From Oegoconia quadripuncta (Eukaryota; Arthropoda; Insecta; Lepidoptera; Autostichidae), in contig OX438751.1 in assembly GCA_949316235.1 (NCBI GenBank), forward strand, positions 5,170,413 to 5,234,412: 64,000 bases of DNA, written 5' to 3'. How positions within the stretch are numbered: the stretch's first letter is position 1; the number at the start of each line of letters is the position of its first letter. The notes beneath the pieces are model-generated. The model saw nothing but the letters and a program-made list of their open reading frames with translations. It searched no databases and was not told where the DNA came from. This document shows positions 43,651 through 54,557 of this stretch, one piece after another. The position numbers and the translations under genes are program-made.

Positions 43651-44576
43651 TCCATGGTTCCAAATTGACAAATCCGAAGAAAAATCTGCAGCATAACTCG
43701 TACGTCCACCGTAAAAATTTCTTTAGAAAAAGGTACACTCCTGACTCCATTTAGCGTCATGAACATGTAATTGAAGCTGAAGCGCGCCTTGGGAAAGGAC
43801 GATGTCCAGCAGTGAACGGATATGAACAGATGATCATGAAGCCGCTAATAAAGTAATGTTACGTATTTTCAACGTCGTGTCGTATCTGGAGGTCAAGAGG
43901 AAGGCGGAGAGCAGATTGATATGGAAAAATCTCCACCGACAAAAGCATGGCTCTTAAATAAGATGGTGATGATTCTCCATTTAGATAAAATTACTTAATT
44001 CTTTGTTTCCACTTTCTTTATACGTGGCGATTAACGAAGTCGAGCAATTTTTGGCTCGGTTACTCCTCGAATGGTTGATTTTCATACGAGCGTTACCATA
44101 CTTCGGGGAGCCGGGGGCACTTTAAACAATTGCACCCCAACCTTTCAATTGGATGAGTTCGATAATCCGGTGATCTGTACAACGGCTTTAAACACTGACG
44201 ATCAGGCAACCACAAGGCTGATATAAATACACCAACTCACACTGAGCCACTGAGCTCTACCCCAATAGTGATGACGTAAATTTGTAAAATTATATCAAAG
44301 AAATATCCACTCGAGTTCCTTTAAGAGTTTAATCCCACTCCTACGTCAATCATAATTAATAAACACATATCTACAGCAAAATCGTCCACATAGTGTCTAA
44401 AATTAGCCAATCTCTCACGCTTCTGTAAACTTGAAATTTCGCATAAAGGTTTAATTTGAACACGAGATAAGCTGGATTTAGCCTGTTCAACACCGAAACG
44501 GGACAGTAGGAAAATTAAAAATGTTAAAATTTCACTTACGGGATTTTTAAGAAATGTGTAGAAATTTTCGTACATA
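43651..44576. other. Mostly unrecognised; LINE-beta scrap
   Basis: gaagcgcgccttgggaaaggacgatgtccagcagtgaacgg (43778-43820) is a LINE-beta 3' scrap on the plus strand. cactgagccactgagctctacccc (about 44250) could be the reverse of a tRNA-type SINE head. The remainder is unassigned. Confidence 0.4.
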
Positions 44577-45045
44577 CAGTCACGCTTGTTTCTCGTAGGG
44601 GTAGACAAAGACCACAGACTTCCACTTACTATGATGCTGACACACCTTTTTGCTTAATTATTATGTTTTAGCATTATTATCTCAAAATTTTCATGTACAT
44701 GCCCCATTGTAAGCTGAATAAATGTTTTCTTTCTTTCATTCATTCTTTCTTCTCATTCATCTTCATTCACTCTTTCTTCTTTCATTCACTCTCATAAGGT
44801 TGTTCATATACGCTCGTCGGTTTAGGGTACTTTTGACTTGGCCTTTCTTTAAAACGTCCCCGATTTGATTATGATACGTTCGCCGTGGTCTTTCCCTACC
44901 AACACTACCATCCACATTCACTTCGTATATCTCTTTTATTAGTCTTCATTCATTCATCCTCTTTACATGTTCAAAGCATCTCAACATACCTTTTTCAATC
45001 TTTGTCATTACGTCTTTGCACACACTGACACACACTTGATGTTTA
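44577..45045 (-). pseudogene. LINE-alpha C-terminus (remnant) with an inserted LINE tail
   Basis: The ends gtcacgcttgtttctcgtaggggtagacaaagaccacagacttccactt and cgatttgattatgatacgttcgccgtggtctttccctacc...cttcgtatatctc match LINE-alpha in reverse (RMNEx[22 protein letters not shown]). About 44650-44770 is foreign: gtaagctgaataaatgttttc followed by a TTTC/ATTC microsatellite, probably another element's 3' tail inserted here. Confidence 0.7.
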
Positions 45046-45406
45046 ACTTAATTTTTCTGTCCTTGAAGTGCGGTTACTCGTTTAGTCGATAAATGTTGAT
45101 AGTCGATTACTTTCAGATAGAGATTAATTAAATAAGTTTTAAGTAGGTATAGCACTCACAACTTTAAATAAATACTTAGTTTTTGAGGTAAATCATAAGT
45201 TACTTGAAAGAGCCTAGTTATTCAGAATTTCATTAAGCAAATTGTATGAAAATACAGATAATATTAAGTAGCAGCTATGGACGTCCTGTGAATGATAGGA
45301 TGATGATGACTTATTGCTGTAATTCTTACGTTCGACAAGGAAACTAACACATCATGCTACAATCACTCTTAACGTGTCTTGCACTAATCTCGGTACATAC
45401 TACAAA
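45046..45406. other. Unrecognised spacer
   Basis: gcagctatggacgtcctgtgaatgatagg (45274-45302) is a LINE-beta 3' scrap on the plus strand. Nothing else is supported. Confidence 0.4.
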
Positions 45407-45490
45407 TAATAATAATAAATTTTATCTTTCGATATTCACGCAGCGCCATCTAGTTCCACACTAAGCAACTAGGTTTGTATTATGGATATT
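45407..45490 (-). mobile_element. SINE-B 3' tail fragment
   Basis: An (ATT)n run followed by attcacgcagcgccatctagttccacactaagcaactaggtttgtattatggata is the SINE-B 3' end. It is heavily 5' truncated. Confidence 0.7.
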
Positions 45491-45820
45491 ACTTGGTTAA
45501 CACCATCCTATCCTAAATAGTCAGAGCGTCTCATAAATATTTGGATAAAATAACAGTTTAATAAGTAAAAATCTAATCTAGCGGTTTCTAGCAGACATTG
45601 CCGTATGTTTTTCAAGTTCGCTGCAGTGGGAAAAGTTCGGCTTGAAGTTTTAGTAGAACAGCATCCCCAACGAGGTGCATCCGACAGAACTAAAGTCGAT
45701 TACATTACTTCGCCGGTGAACAAACTGAAGTATGAACTGACCACATCTTTTGGAAGAAGGAAGAACAACAAGTCCGAAAAGACGAGCTTTAGAAAATATT
45801 CTATCTCATTGAATAATATT
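45491..45820. other. Spacer with one 89-codon frame
   Basis: The frame at 45605-45874 (+) runs into SINE-C. Its non-SINE part (KFAAVGKVRLEVLVEQHPQR) is not recognised. Confidence 0.35.
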
Positions 45821-46151
45821 TTTTTTTCTATGCGCGACGGGTTCGTACTTGACCTCAATCACACCCGATGTTAAGTGAAGATGAGGTCGAAGGTGGAAGC
45901 ATACTGACCCGGAAATCCTAACACATTCGGGGGACTGGCTATTTTATCTGTGACAACTGGAACACAACAATGCTATTAACATTGCTGCTTGGCGGCAGAT
46001 TTAGATAAGATGGTGGTAGCGGCAGGCGGACATTTAAAATGCTCTACCAAAAACCAAACCGAGTACTTAAACATATACCCCGCTGGTGATCGAACCCGCG
46101 ACCTCCGAATCGTAAACCCAATGTTGTTTACATTGAGCCACGGAGGCGGTT
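45821..46151 (-). mobile_element. SINE-C, full length
   Basis: The minus strand has the head aaccgcctccgtggctcaatgtaaacaac, the B box gtcgcgggttcgatcaccagcggg, tcggtttggtttttggtagagcattttaaatg and the 3' end acatcgggtgtgattgaggtcaag...gtcgcgcatag with a T/A run. It lies immediately beside the SINE-A at 46160. Confidence 0.9.
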
Positions 46152-46159
46152 CGCGTCCG

Positions 46160-46533
46160 AAATAAATATTTCGGACACATACACCAATCATCTAGTCCCA
46201 AACTAAGCAAAGCTTGTACTATGGAAACTAGATAACGGATAAACATCAAAGTTCAAGCATTTATTTCAACATAAGATACATGATATTATTTGTTTTTTAA
46301 ATCTACAAAAAAAGGAAATAAAAAAGGTTTATTGCATTTATCTGTAAGTATGTCCAAGCTATGACAAACTATGACAAACTATGACAAACATACATAAATA
46401 TTTATATAAACATCCATGACTCGAGAATATAAATGTTCGTATTCATCGTACAAACATTTACCTCTCGCGGGATTTGAAACCGCAACCGTTGGTATAGCCG
46501 GTAGGGTCACTATCCACTACACCAATCGATCGA
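46160..46533 (-). mobile_element. SINE-A split by a LINE-tail-like insertion
   Basis: SINE-A is present at 46160-46243 (tail and body) and 46390-46533 (body and head, A box attggtgtagtgg, B box mutated to gcggtttcaaatcccgcg). The intervening ~150 bp (caaagttcaagcatttatttcaac...ctatgacaaactatgacaaactatgac) resembles an antisense LINE 3' end with a short tandem (ctatgacaaa)3. aaacat occurs at both junctions, a plausible target duplication. Confidence 0.7.
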
Positions 46534-46786
46534 CAATATACTAAGTATTCGCTTATACCGGATGAGTTTTTTTACCGTAAGAAAAAAATTAGGGCATAAG
46601 GTAAGTGAAATAGAAGTTATTGGCCTAGGTAGTATATTTTTTGAAAAAAAAAAGATTGATATTGCGACTAGCGGGATTCGTAGGGTTCCTATCATGCGAA
46701 ATTTATATGGAACTCATATTTTCTCTAAGTTTTCTTTATTTTTTTTATTTAATGATGTAATTATGTGGATTAGACTATAAATAGGG
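46534..46786. other. Unrecognised spacer
   Basis: A short open frame at 46562-46780 (+) is AT-rich and motif-free. Confidence 0.4.
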
Positions 46787-46884
46787 AGCGTCGATGTTTC
46801 AGCGGTTAAGATGCGGTCTCTTAATTTCGGAGGCGACTTCGATTCCCAAACAGCCTAATGTACCAATGAGTTTTTATAAATTAA
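46787..46884 (+). mobile_element. SINE-D head fragment
   Basis: gagcgtcgatgtttcagcggttaagatgcggtctcttaatttcgg, then gacttcgattcccaaacagcctaatgtaccaatgagttttta. The 3' two-thirds is missing. Confidence 0.75.
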
Positions 46885-46899
46885 TTTAAAAATTGCAGA

Positions 46900-47300
46900 G
46901 TACCCTGGTACTGGCCTACATCCGGCGATTTCCTGCGCCCTTTATTAGGTTGTCTGAAGGGTATTTTACCCACAATTTCGCCTGGCAAGTGACCATGTTG
47001 AAGATGAAGCACGCGATTCCAGTAAGTGCCAATTCACTTTATACTTGGAGATATAAAGATTGTAAGATTATGGGAACATTCACGCCAGCAGGGAGTCCGT
47101 TATTTCAGACCGTATTTAGAAGAAAGAAGCGAAACGCTTGGTGTGAACATTCGGTATATCAACAACGGGTGGAAACCCTCATTCTCGCGTGTAGTGCGAA
47201 GATTGAAAGGCGATGTAAGAACAATTTCATTCAATTCCGACGCACACTCACCGAAATGTAACCTATAAAACACTGATAGATATACGACCTTGTGACGGCG
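46900..47300 (-). mobile_element. LINE-zeta C-terminal fragment
   Basis: The plus strand reads gaagatgaagcacgcgattccagtaagtgccaattcactttatacttgg, then agaagcgaaacgcttggtgtgaacattcggtatatcaacaacg. The minus strand encodes a diverged AFNLRTTRENEGFHPLLIYR block then a serine-rich KRFASSF-like region. This is the same family as 14575-14960. The plus-strand frames 46893-47268 are shadows. Confidence 0.5.
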
Positions 47301-48396
47301 TTCAATAATGCAGTTTAGTGGTAACCGGATCGTCACTTACTTCTTATTTCCCCAATTCTCTGCGATTCGGTAACGGGTGGTCTTATCAAATCAAAATATA
47401 TCATAGGTTATTCATATTATATCGCACGTATTGATTGTAGTTAAGTATGTAGCCATTTATTTAGTATGGGGTATATTTGTGGGAGTTGACTACTGTGCAT
47501 CTACCTACGCCTATTTTAATGTCCTTTCGGCTACTGTAAGGTTAACATTATTTTCATGTTGTACAATAAACTGTATACAAACAAACATTTCAATAGCAAG
47601 CATAATCTATCATAGCCCAGTATATTGATCGTCATCGGGTTGTCGATATTGAAGTTCTATGTTCGATTTCCAGCAAGATATTATTATGTGTGTACAGGAG
47701 TCTGGTAAGATTCACTTTACGTAGTACCATAATCTTATCTGAATCTACTGATGACAGTGTCAAATTGTATTATACCGTTCATCAGACTGTGTGAAATAAA
47801 TAGCTAGTCATCTAAATAAATTGGACGATCCCAATTACCTTAGGATATGTGCTTCACATTATCAATTGATGTCAGATATTAGAGGTGAAAGACCAAACCA
47901 TTAGTCTACGTGTTTAAAAAATTCACACTATACACTCCCACACAAACTTGACGATCATAAATATATGAAAATATATGTGGTAGTACTCACAACATAGTTC
48001 CGTTTGTCAATGAAATAATCTTGCAGATACAAAACACACCCAATTTTCACTATTAATACATCTACGCACAAGTGTTAATAATAATTAATCGTGTAGTGGT
48101 TAGATAGTTATGATTACTGTCTTATCTATCACCTTCCAAAACTTCTGGCCCATAGAGAGCTGGCAACACTTACAAGTTTGGCACTTAATTACCCCATAAA
48201 CAATGGACTATATATGGCAACCCGCATGGCCCTTTGACGGCCTCGTCCAAAGTTAAATATAACATTTACTTGCTAACTCAAAGGGACACCGTTGTGTGTA
48301 TGTGAAGCGAACATAACTAATCTTCCGAGTAAATCTAAGTATACGTATATACGAATAAGACCCTGTAATAGTGTATTTTAGTCATATTATACTATA
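47301..48396. other. Unrecognised stretch
   Basis: No gene is supported. tatgttcgatttccagcaagatattatt (about 47657-47690) could be a decayed SINE-C B-box region. Confidence 0.4.
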
Positions 48397-48662
48397 TGTT
48401 TGGTGTAGCGGTCAGAAATTCTGCTACTATACCAAAAGGTCGCGGGTTCGAATCCCGCTAGGGGCATATGTTAGTATGATGAATACGGACATGTGTACCC
48501 GAGTTATGGATGTTTTCATTTATAATAACTATTTATTTACAAAAAAAAATGTATTTATGTAGTATATCAAACATCTGGTATCCACAACACAAGCATATAG
48601 TTTCTTAATGTGGAACTAGATGGCATTGTGTGTACGTCCAAGGATATTTATTATTATTATTA
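48397..48662 (+). mobile_element. SINE-B with head slightly shortened
   Basis: tgtttggtgtagcggtcagaaattctgctactataccaaaaggtcgcgggttcgaatcccgctaggggc is followed by the complete body and an (ATT)n tail. The initial gacgacc is absent. Confidence 0.85.
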
Positions 48663-48904
48663 TGTTATCTATGGAGTATTTGATACTCCAAACGATAGTC
48701 TTTCACTTATTTAGTTATCCTTTTTTAATTATGGATCACTGTTTATTATGATATTATATTTCAATAGTACACGTGAAATAGTATCTATAATAAATAACAA
48801 TGAGAAATGAAAAGACACATAGATGATTACATAAGTATTCATAGTTTTGCTATTATTTATCCGCCTTCGTCATTCAACATAAATAACACAAGGTACATAA
48901 AACG
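48663..48904. other. Unrecognised spacer
   Basis: No supported feature. Confidence 0.4.
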
Positions 48905-49010
48905 AAGGTCCCGGCTCCGATTCCCGGCGGTGGAAGGGAAGTTTTAAATATCCAGTTCGCTGTCACCAGTTTATCTAAGTCTGTAGCCAAACAACAATGC
49001 ATTGTTGCAG
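48905..49010 (+). mobile_element. Diverged SINE-C fragment
   Basis: ggtcccggctccgattcccggcggtgg, ggaagttttaaatatccag and cagtttatctaagtctgtagccaaacaacaatg follow the SINE-C order with many changes. Confidence 0.5.
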
Positions 49011-49754
49011 TTAATTCGCTCTTGAGGTATACCTCGTTTGAATTCCTCGTCCCGGCAAAATAAAAGAGTTACTCGTATGTTGAACCACCTCATTTATTCT
49101 CTCACATCACTACAGTTTGATCAGTGTAGTGTGCAAATAGAGTACCTACAAACTAACGAGCGAGCGCGAGTGAGGGACTGATTAAACGAATGAATTGAGT
49201 ACAAACGATCCAGCATGACTATGTGAGGCGAAAAGGTGAAGCTTATAAGGTGCAGAGAGTAGTAACTGGTGAGGTGACTGAATGAGTGAGTGAGCTGATT
49301 GAGCAAGTAAATATCATCGTTCGTAGAGTCCCTATACCCATGACTAGACTGGATTATTAATTTATAACAAAACAGCAACAGGATAATCGCAGTGAAAAGC
49401 ATCTATAAAGAATCGCCAAAAGCAATTTAGCTAATAGAAACTTATTTATCGCCAAGGGTCATCCCAGTCGACTCGTCCGCAGCAAACTCAAAACAACTCG
49501 GCGAATGACATCACTTACTCATGAATCATGACTATTAGTTCTGCGTCGAATTGCAGGTTACTTTTTCGGATCGGGAATTGGGAAATACAATTGGTAAAGT
49601 CAGGGAGTGGATACGTTGCACCACATAACAGGGAAGGAAACAATGGGAAGAAGGACCACAATTAAAGATAAGACTGTTATTCATGTCGTATCATAAAGTA
49701 ATCTAAACAACAAAAAGGGTTTGAAATCGCCAGTTTGAATTGTAGCGAGTTACA
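49011..49754. other. Unrecognised spacer
   Basis: Contains a purine-rich gagtgag stretch near 49270-49300 and no supported gene. Confidence 0.4.
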
Positions 49755-49922
49755 TGTTCAGGGTTGGTGATTGGACTTTTCTCAAATGTCCGCCCTACCA
49801 GCCAACACTAGATTATCTAACTCTGCCACCAAACAACAATGTTGATATAGGCAGCCAAATAAGTTGTACGTTCCGGGTGAAGCGCTTCCACCTTCGGCCT
49901 CATCGTTACCAGTGTAATTGAA
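49755..49922 (+). mobile_element. Diverged SINE-C fragment
   Basis: caaatgtccgccctaccagcc, gattatctaactctgccaccaaacaacaatgttgatat and cgggtgaagcgcttccaccttcggcctcatcg match the SINE-C body in order. Head and 3' end are missing. Confidence 0.6.
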
Positions 49923-50215
49923 GTCACGAATTTTGTATTTACAAAATACGGAAGTGAATGACATTTTCTTCGGCTTTCGTGTTTAGGAGCGACCAATGGA
50001 AGAATTTGCATCAGATGCGGCGACAAAAGCATAAAATTAAGATAAAGAAAACCTTGTGCATCGGGCGAGGACGACAGTACTTAAATGACTACCAAGATAA
50101 CTGAGCCGGTTCCTATGGTTAGCTGCGCGGTGAGGGAGGGGTGGTTCTTTGTATCGATACATTGCTTTGAGTAAAACGCCCACAATAAGCTTGTAGCTTC
50201 AAAATCATTTATTTC
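49923..50215. other. Unrecognised spacer
   Basis: No supported feature. Confidence 0.4.
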
Positions 50216-50548
50216 ATGTTAAACTTTTGTAAAGGACATCAGATTTCTGAAGAACTGTTCGAGCTAATACCCGCTGCTCAATTTAACCATTACACTTCTT
50301 GCCGAAAATTAAAATTCCATCCACATCAACTGGACGAGTGGAAGTCTACCACTGTACGTTTCTCAAGAAACTTCCAAGAAACGTCCGTTCCACAGGGTGG
50401 TCGTAACCCTGTGGAACGGACTTCCTGCAGCGGTATTCCCGAACGAATACGACATTGGAACCTTCAAAAAACGAGCCTACACCTTCCTCAAAGGCCTGCA
50501 ACGCGTCTGTGACCCTTTTGGTGCTACGGGTGTCCATGGGCGGTGGTG
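50216..50548 (+). pseudogene. LINE-epsilon reverse-transcriptase C-terminus (frameshifted)
   Basis: The first frame encodes [20 protein letters not shown]. The frame then shifts, and [20 protein letters not shown] followed by [10 protein letters not shown] ends at TGA (50546-50548). These are adjoining C-terminal blocks of a Jockey/CR1-like LINE. The shift coincides with a perfect 16-bp inverted repeat (50383-50398 / 50406-50421) that looks like inserted snap-back sequence between SRNF and the W-N-LP block. Confidence 0.8.
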
Positions 50549-50620
50549 ATTGCTTTCCATCAGGTGACCCGCATGCTCGTTTGCCGCCCTCTCATATAAA
50601 AAAAAAGAATTTTTTCGCGA
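50549..50620 (+). mobile_element. LINE-epsilon 3' UTR and tail
   Basis: ttgctttccatcaggtgacccgcatgctcgtttgccgccctctcatataaaaaaaaag is a short 3' UTR ending in an A run, as expected directly after this family's stop codon. Confidence 0.7.
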
Positions 50621-53223
50621 TTTCAGGTAGATATTATATCTCCTAAAGTAAAAGTTGTTTCCTGATCTAACTTATCCTTTAAAATAACTTTAGATATTTC
50701 AGTAATACTAACCATACAATATGCCAATATTTTATAATATTAACAGATGTTGGCACATTTAGATGGTATAGAGAAACAAACGATTGTCTGTTGAACACAA
50801 TGTAACAGTTAGGATGGCTAACCTCCAAATTTGGTGTGGTTTTGGAACTACTAGACCGTGAGTAATTTCTGCTGTATTTTATTAAGTCGGAATAGACTAA
50901 CAAAACATTTAAATCACGCTACACCAGACAGCATTATAAAATTCACTCTTACCGATGTGACAACAGCTTTTTTCTTATTTCTAGCAACACAGAAATGCAC
51001 TTAAGACTAACTTCTTAAGACACTAACTTTAGATTTCAAAGAAAGTGGTATATATACAATGTAATGAAGATTTACATTCTTGGGAAATCTTTGGAAATCT
51101 AAATTTATGACAGTTACAAAGTGTTGAGAATCGAACGAGCATAATCGAAAACGAAAATAATAAATCTGGTACTAACGCTAAGGTCTGTGAGAAATTCTGT
51201 TTAGTAGTAGCAGAATGGGACAGCACAATTATAAAGTGACTATTTCACTAATAAAAAGGATTTATTCACTTACAGTAAACTTTAAAAATATATTTAGAGC
51301 TACTCATATGGAAAACGTGAAGACGTTATGGGAACGTCCCAAGGGATATATATGTATAAACAAACCCATAAACAATAGACATAAAGGTAAATTTTCAATG
51401 AATTGTGACATTTTTGGAGGTTAATTGTATTAGAAAGTCAAATAGAGAGAAGGTGGAGATAGACCGAGTCAAAATACGTAGATCATATAATGTATGTATC
51501 ATAAGAAAGACAACCCTAGCATCTCATAAAAAAAGATATGTTTAAACTTGATCGTTTCAGAAGTACAGGACTGTACAGGTAAAGACAATATCTTTAATGC
51601 CACAGGTAAGAATTTGATGCAGGTCAGTTAGTACTGTGGAGTTGACGTACCTACGTTGAAAGATCCAATATGCGATTATCTATTTTTTTGGTCAAAATAT
51701 GGTCAGAGGTTTATGATTTTCAAATGGTTCTTTAGTAATGTAATTTTAATAGTTAATTATTTATTGTGGGCATAAAAAACGCCTGCTTTGTGTGTTAACT
51801 TTGCACTTCAACAAAGTTCAGTGGAAAGTAAAAAATATTAAATAAAATTTTCATTTCCTCAAAGTTTTTATTGCTCCAACGCTAAGAAGATTTTAACAAT
51901 GGTGTTCACAATGAATTAGGACTGTTTTAAAGTTTTCCAAAGAATACAAAGAAGTTGAAATAAATCACATTTTAAAAAAATATATAAGTGATGAATAAGC
52001 TTGCCTACTATAAAATTATGATGTATTCTAATCCCATCTGCTTACTACCCACCCAGTGAGCGCTCTTTGATTTATGTTGTGCCTATTTCAAAAGAAACTA
52101 ATTTATTAAATGCGGGCGCCACTGGACTCGCTGCACTCTGTTAATAAGGTGGTGTAACGAAATGAAATAATTAATTTGCTTGATTGGCTACATCTGATGT
52201 AGATGGTACAAAAAGGAAGTCCCATAAAACATCTGCTGACAATGCAGCGTGCAAATATAAAACTTATGGAGTTAGTAAAAATAATAAATTTCAAACACCA
52301 CAAAATCAATAATTAGAATTGTGGTAGATATTCTCAATTAAGCAGAAACACTTTTTGGACTAGCCACTCATGCAGATGTAAACTATCCATTTTACATCTT
52401 TTTCTGAGCTTAGTATGCAAGTTTTGATGATGTGACTACAGAAGCTATTGACTACATTTCTAAAAATATTCTTCGGAGACTAAAAATAACTTTATATGTT
52501 TTCCTTTATTGTATTTATATAGGCAGTCAAATCTTTTTACCCTATAATACTCGCTTCACTGACTATTCGGGAAGAGTTGACATTTTGCCAAAAAATCTTT
52601 TCATCTCGTTATAAGGAGCTAACAAGCCATGTTCCTGTCTTCCTGTGAAACCTTGGATCGGGATACAACAAAGCTTTTTCGATGAAAAATAGAGAGTAAT
52701 GATTTACTTGTACGTAGAAGATTATGTTACGGGATTTTCTTTTCGCGTATAAAAAATAATTTTGTTAAGCAAAGTGAGTTAGTTCTTCAGTGAAAAATTA
52801 AATAACAGGTTGAACAATTCATTTAAAAAAATCTAAAATGTGTAAAAAAAATCGGGTTCTACATCGTAGACTCGTAGTTGATTGAAATTGTTCATTCTTC
52901 TTGAAATATTACGTAACAACTCGATTCATTAATAATTCGCTTTCACAATTTAGCAACAGCTGCGTAACAGTGTTTGTCTCATTTCCCCTGGAATGATTGA
53001 AGGGCTGGAAGCAGATGTGTTTGACGCACACAACCAACTATTTCTCTATACAGGGAGCCCTTAAACTTGTGATTGGTTTTGGAAACGAAATACCAAATTT
53101 TAATTGCATATTGTATTAATAACATTTAACTGAACATTAATAATAGTAGAAGCTGTTATTGCAATCAGTATTAGGGAATGGAAAGTCGTAGCATACGTAG
53201 GCAATAGATATGTTAGGCATAAA
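50621..53223. other. Unrecognised AT-rich stretch
   Basis: 2.6 kb with no repeat family or convincing coding frame. It is one of the few low-repeat segments, and any intron or regulatory content is not discernible from sequence alone. Confidence 0.45.
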
Positions 53224-53456
53224 GTTAAAGTCAAAGTCAAAAATGCTTTATTTTGTAGGTACACAGAGTACACTTAAAATAGTCAATTTTACGTTTTTTA
53301 AGCTACTGCTTGTTCAAAATGCAATTTTCCCCTGAGAAGAACAAACAAGAAACTCGAAGGGTTGCTCTTTTAAAATCAGGCTTAGATTTTACATAAAGCT
53401 AGATAATTTATATTTCATTATTAATCGTGAAATAGCCTGGCATGCGAACAATCTGA
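53224..53456 (-). mobile_element. LINE-delta 3' UTR
   Basis: The minus strand reads ...aatagtgacattt-like region, then agagcaacccttcgagtttcttgtttgttcttctcaggggaaaattgcattttgaacaagcagtag. It ends tacctacaaaataaagcatttttgac (polyadenylation signal AATAAAG near 53252). Confidence 0.75.
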
Positions 53457-53820
53457 TTATGTCCAGGGATGATTATCATCTAAATAGTCTGACATTTTAT
53501 AATATGCTTTGTTAATTAGTTTCTGTTTTATAGTATCTTTAAATTTATCGAGAGGAAGATTTTGTATATCAACTGGGACCTTATTGAAAAAGCGTATACA
53601 TAACCCTTTGAACGAATTACTGACTTTGTGGAGGCGACTTATGTGACCTGCAAGTTTATCTTTATTTCTGGTATTGACATCATGTTTATCACTATTTTTC
53701 CTAAATGATGCTATATTTTTTTGACATACATTAGATTTTCAAAAATGTACTGTGACGAAAAGGTTAGAATGTTATACACTTTAAACCTATCTCTAAGTGA
53801 CACTGCAGGTCTCAATTGAT
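53457..53820 (-). pseudogene. LINE-delta reverse-transcriptase C-terminus (remnant)
   Basis: Translation on the minus strand gives FKVYNILTFSSQYIFENLMY, a stop/frameshift near 53705-53715, then HDVNTRNKDKL, GLCIRFFNKVPVDIQNLPLD and KFKDTIKQKLINKAYYK. It ends SDYLDDNHPWT with TAA at 53457-53459. These are typical C-terminal blocks of Jockey/CR1-group LINEs. The catalytic RT and endonuclease are missing. The stop is followed immediately by the family's 3' UTR. Confidence 0.85.
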
Positions 53821-53821
53821 A

Positions 53822-54180
53822 CTCTCATCAACAGCCTTAGACGTCTCCACAGTTGGGGCACAGACTCCTCTCACTGAGAGAGAGTGTGGGCCGTAATCCA
53901 TCACGCGGGCCCAGTGCGGATTGGTAGATTTGTGTCAGACTAGTGGCCACCTGACAGTCTGTGTTATTAACCGCCCCTGTAGGCCACCGACTTGGCTTAA
54001 CGTACGCGTTGTACCCTCAAATGAGAAAAAACCGGGACCCGCTATTTAACGTGCCCTCCGAAGCACGGAAACACTCGTATTAAAAAGCCACTAGTGGTCA
54101 CCCATCCAAGGACTGACCGCGCCATACATTGCTTAATTTCGCTAATAGAAATCGAATAGCGAATGCGACTGCGCCACGAG
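53822..54180 (-). mobile_element. 5S rRNA-derived SINE, copy 2 (best preserved)
   Basis: The minus strand reads ctcgtggcgcagtcgcattcgctattcg, then gcgaaattaagcaatgtatggcgcggtcagtccttggatgggtgacc. That last part matches 5S rRNA across the A-box end (aagttaagcaac), intermediate element and C box. The body follows (gtgcttcggagggcacgttaaatagcggg; gtcaggtggccactagtctgac; cccgcgtgatggattacggcccacactctctctcagtgagaggagtctgtgcccc). It lies next to the LINE-delta remnant in the same orientation. Confidence 0.8.
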
Positions 54181-54331
54181 TGAATAGTCTAATTACGCCT
54201 AATTATGCAAGACGAGCCGCGATAACAGATTATAGCAGGAGGAATTGGAGTCAAAAATACCGGGTCCGCAAGCAAGCATACACAACAATGCATCACCACG
54301 CTGTAAACTATGAATTATTGTAAATAAATGA

Positions 54332-54557
54332 TGATATAATAATAATTAAATAAATATTTCGGACACTTATACCAATCTAGTCCCAAACTAAGCAAAGCTG
54401 GTACTATGGATACTAGATAATGGGTAAAAGCATTCATAAATATGACTCGGGAATAAATGTTCGTATTTATGACACAAACATTTACCCCTCGTGGGATTCG
54501 AACCCGCTACCGTTGGTTTCGCAGACAGGGTCACTATCCACTACACCAATCGGTCGT
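54332..54557 (-). mobile_element. SINE-A, near full length
   Basis: Minus strand: A box gattggtgtagtgg, B box agcgggttcgaatcccacgagggg, then the body with a few small deletions (catccatg lost before actcggg) and an (ATT)n tail. Confidence 0.85.

Noticed and set aside
46893..47268. 122-codon plus-strand frame as a gene
   Set aside because: It lies antisense to a decayed LINE C-terminus, so it is a shadow.
54086..54125. 5S rRNA gene
   Set aside because: Only the internal promoter region matches. The 5' and 3' ends of 5S rRNA are missing and a dispersed SINE body is attached.
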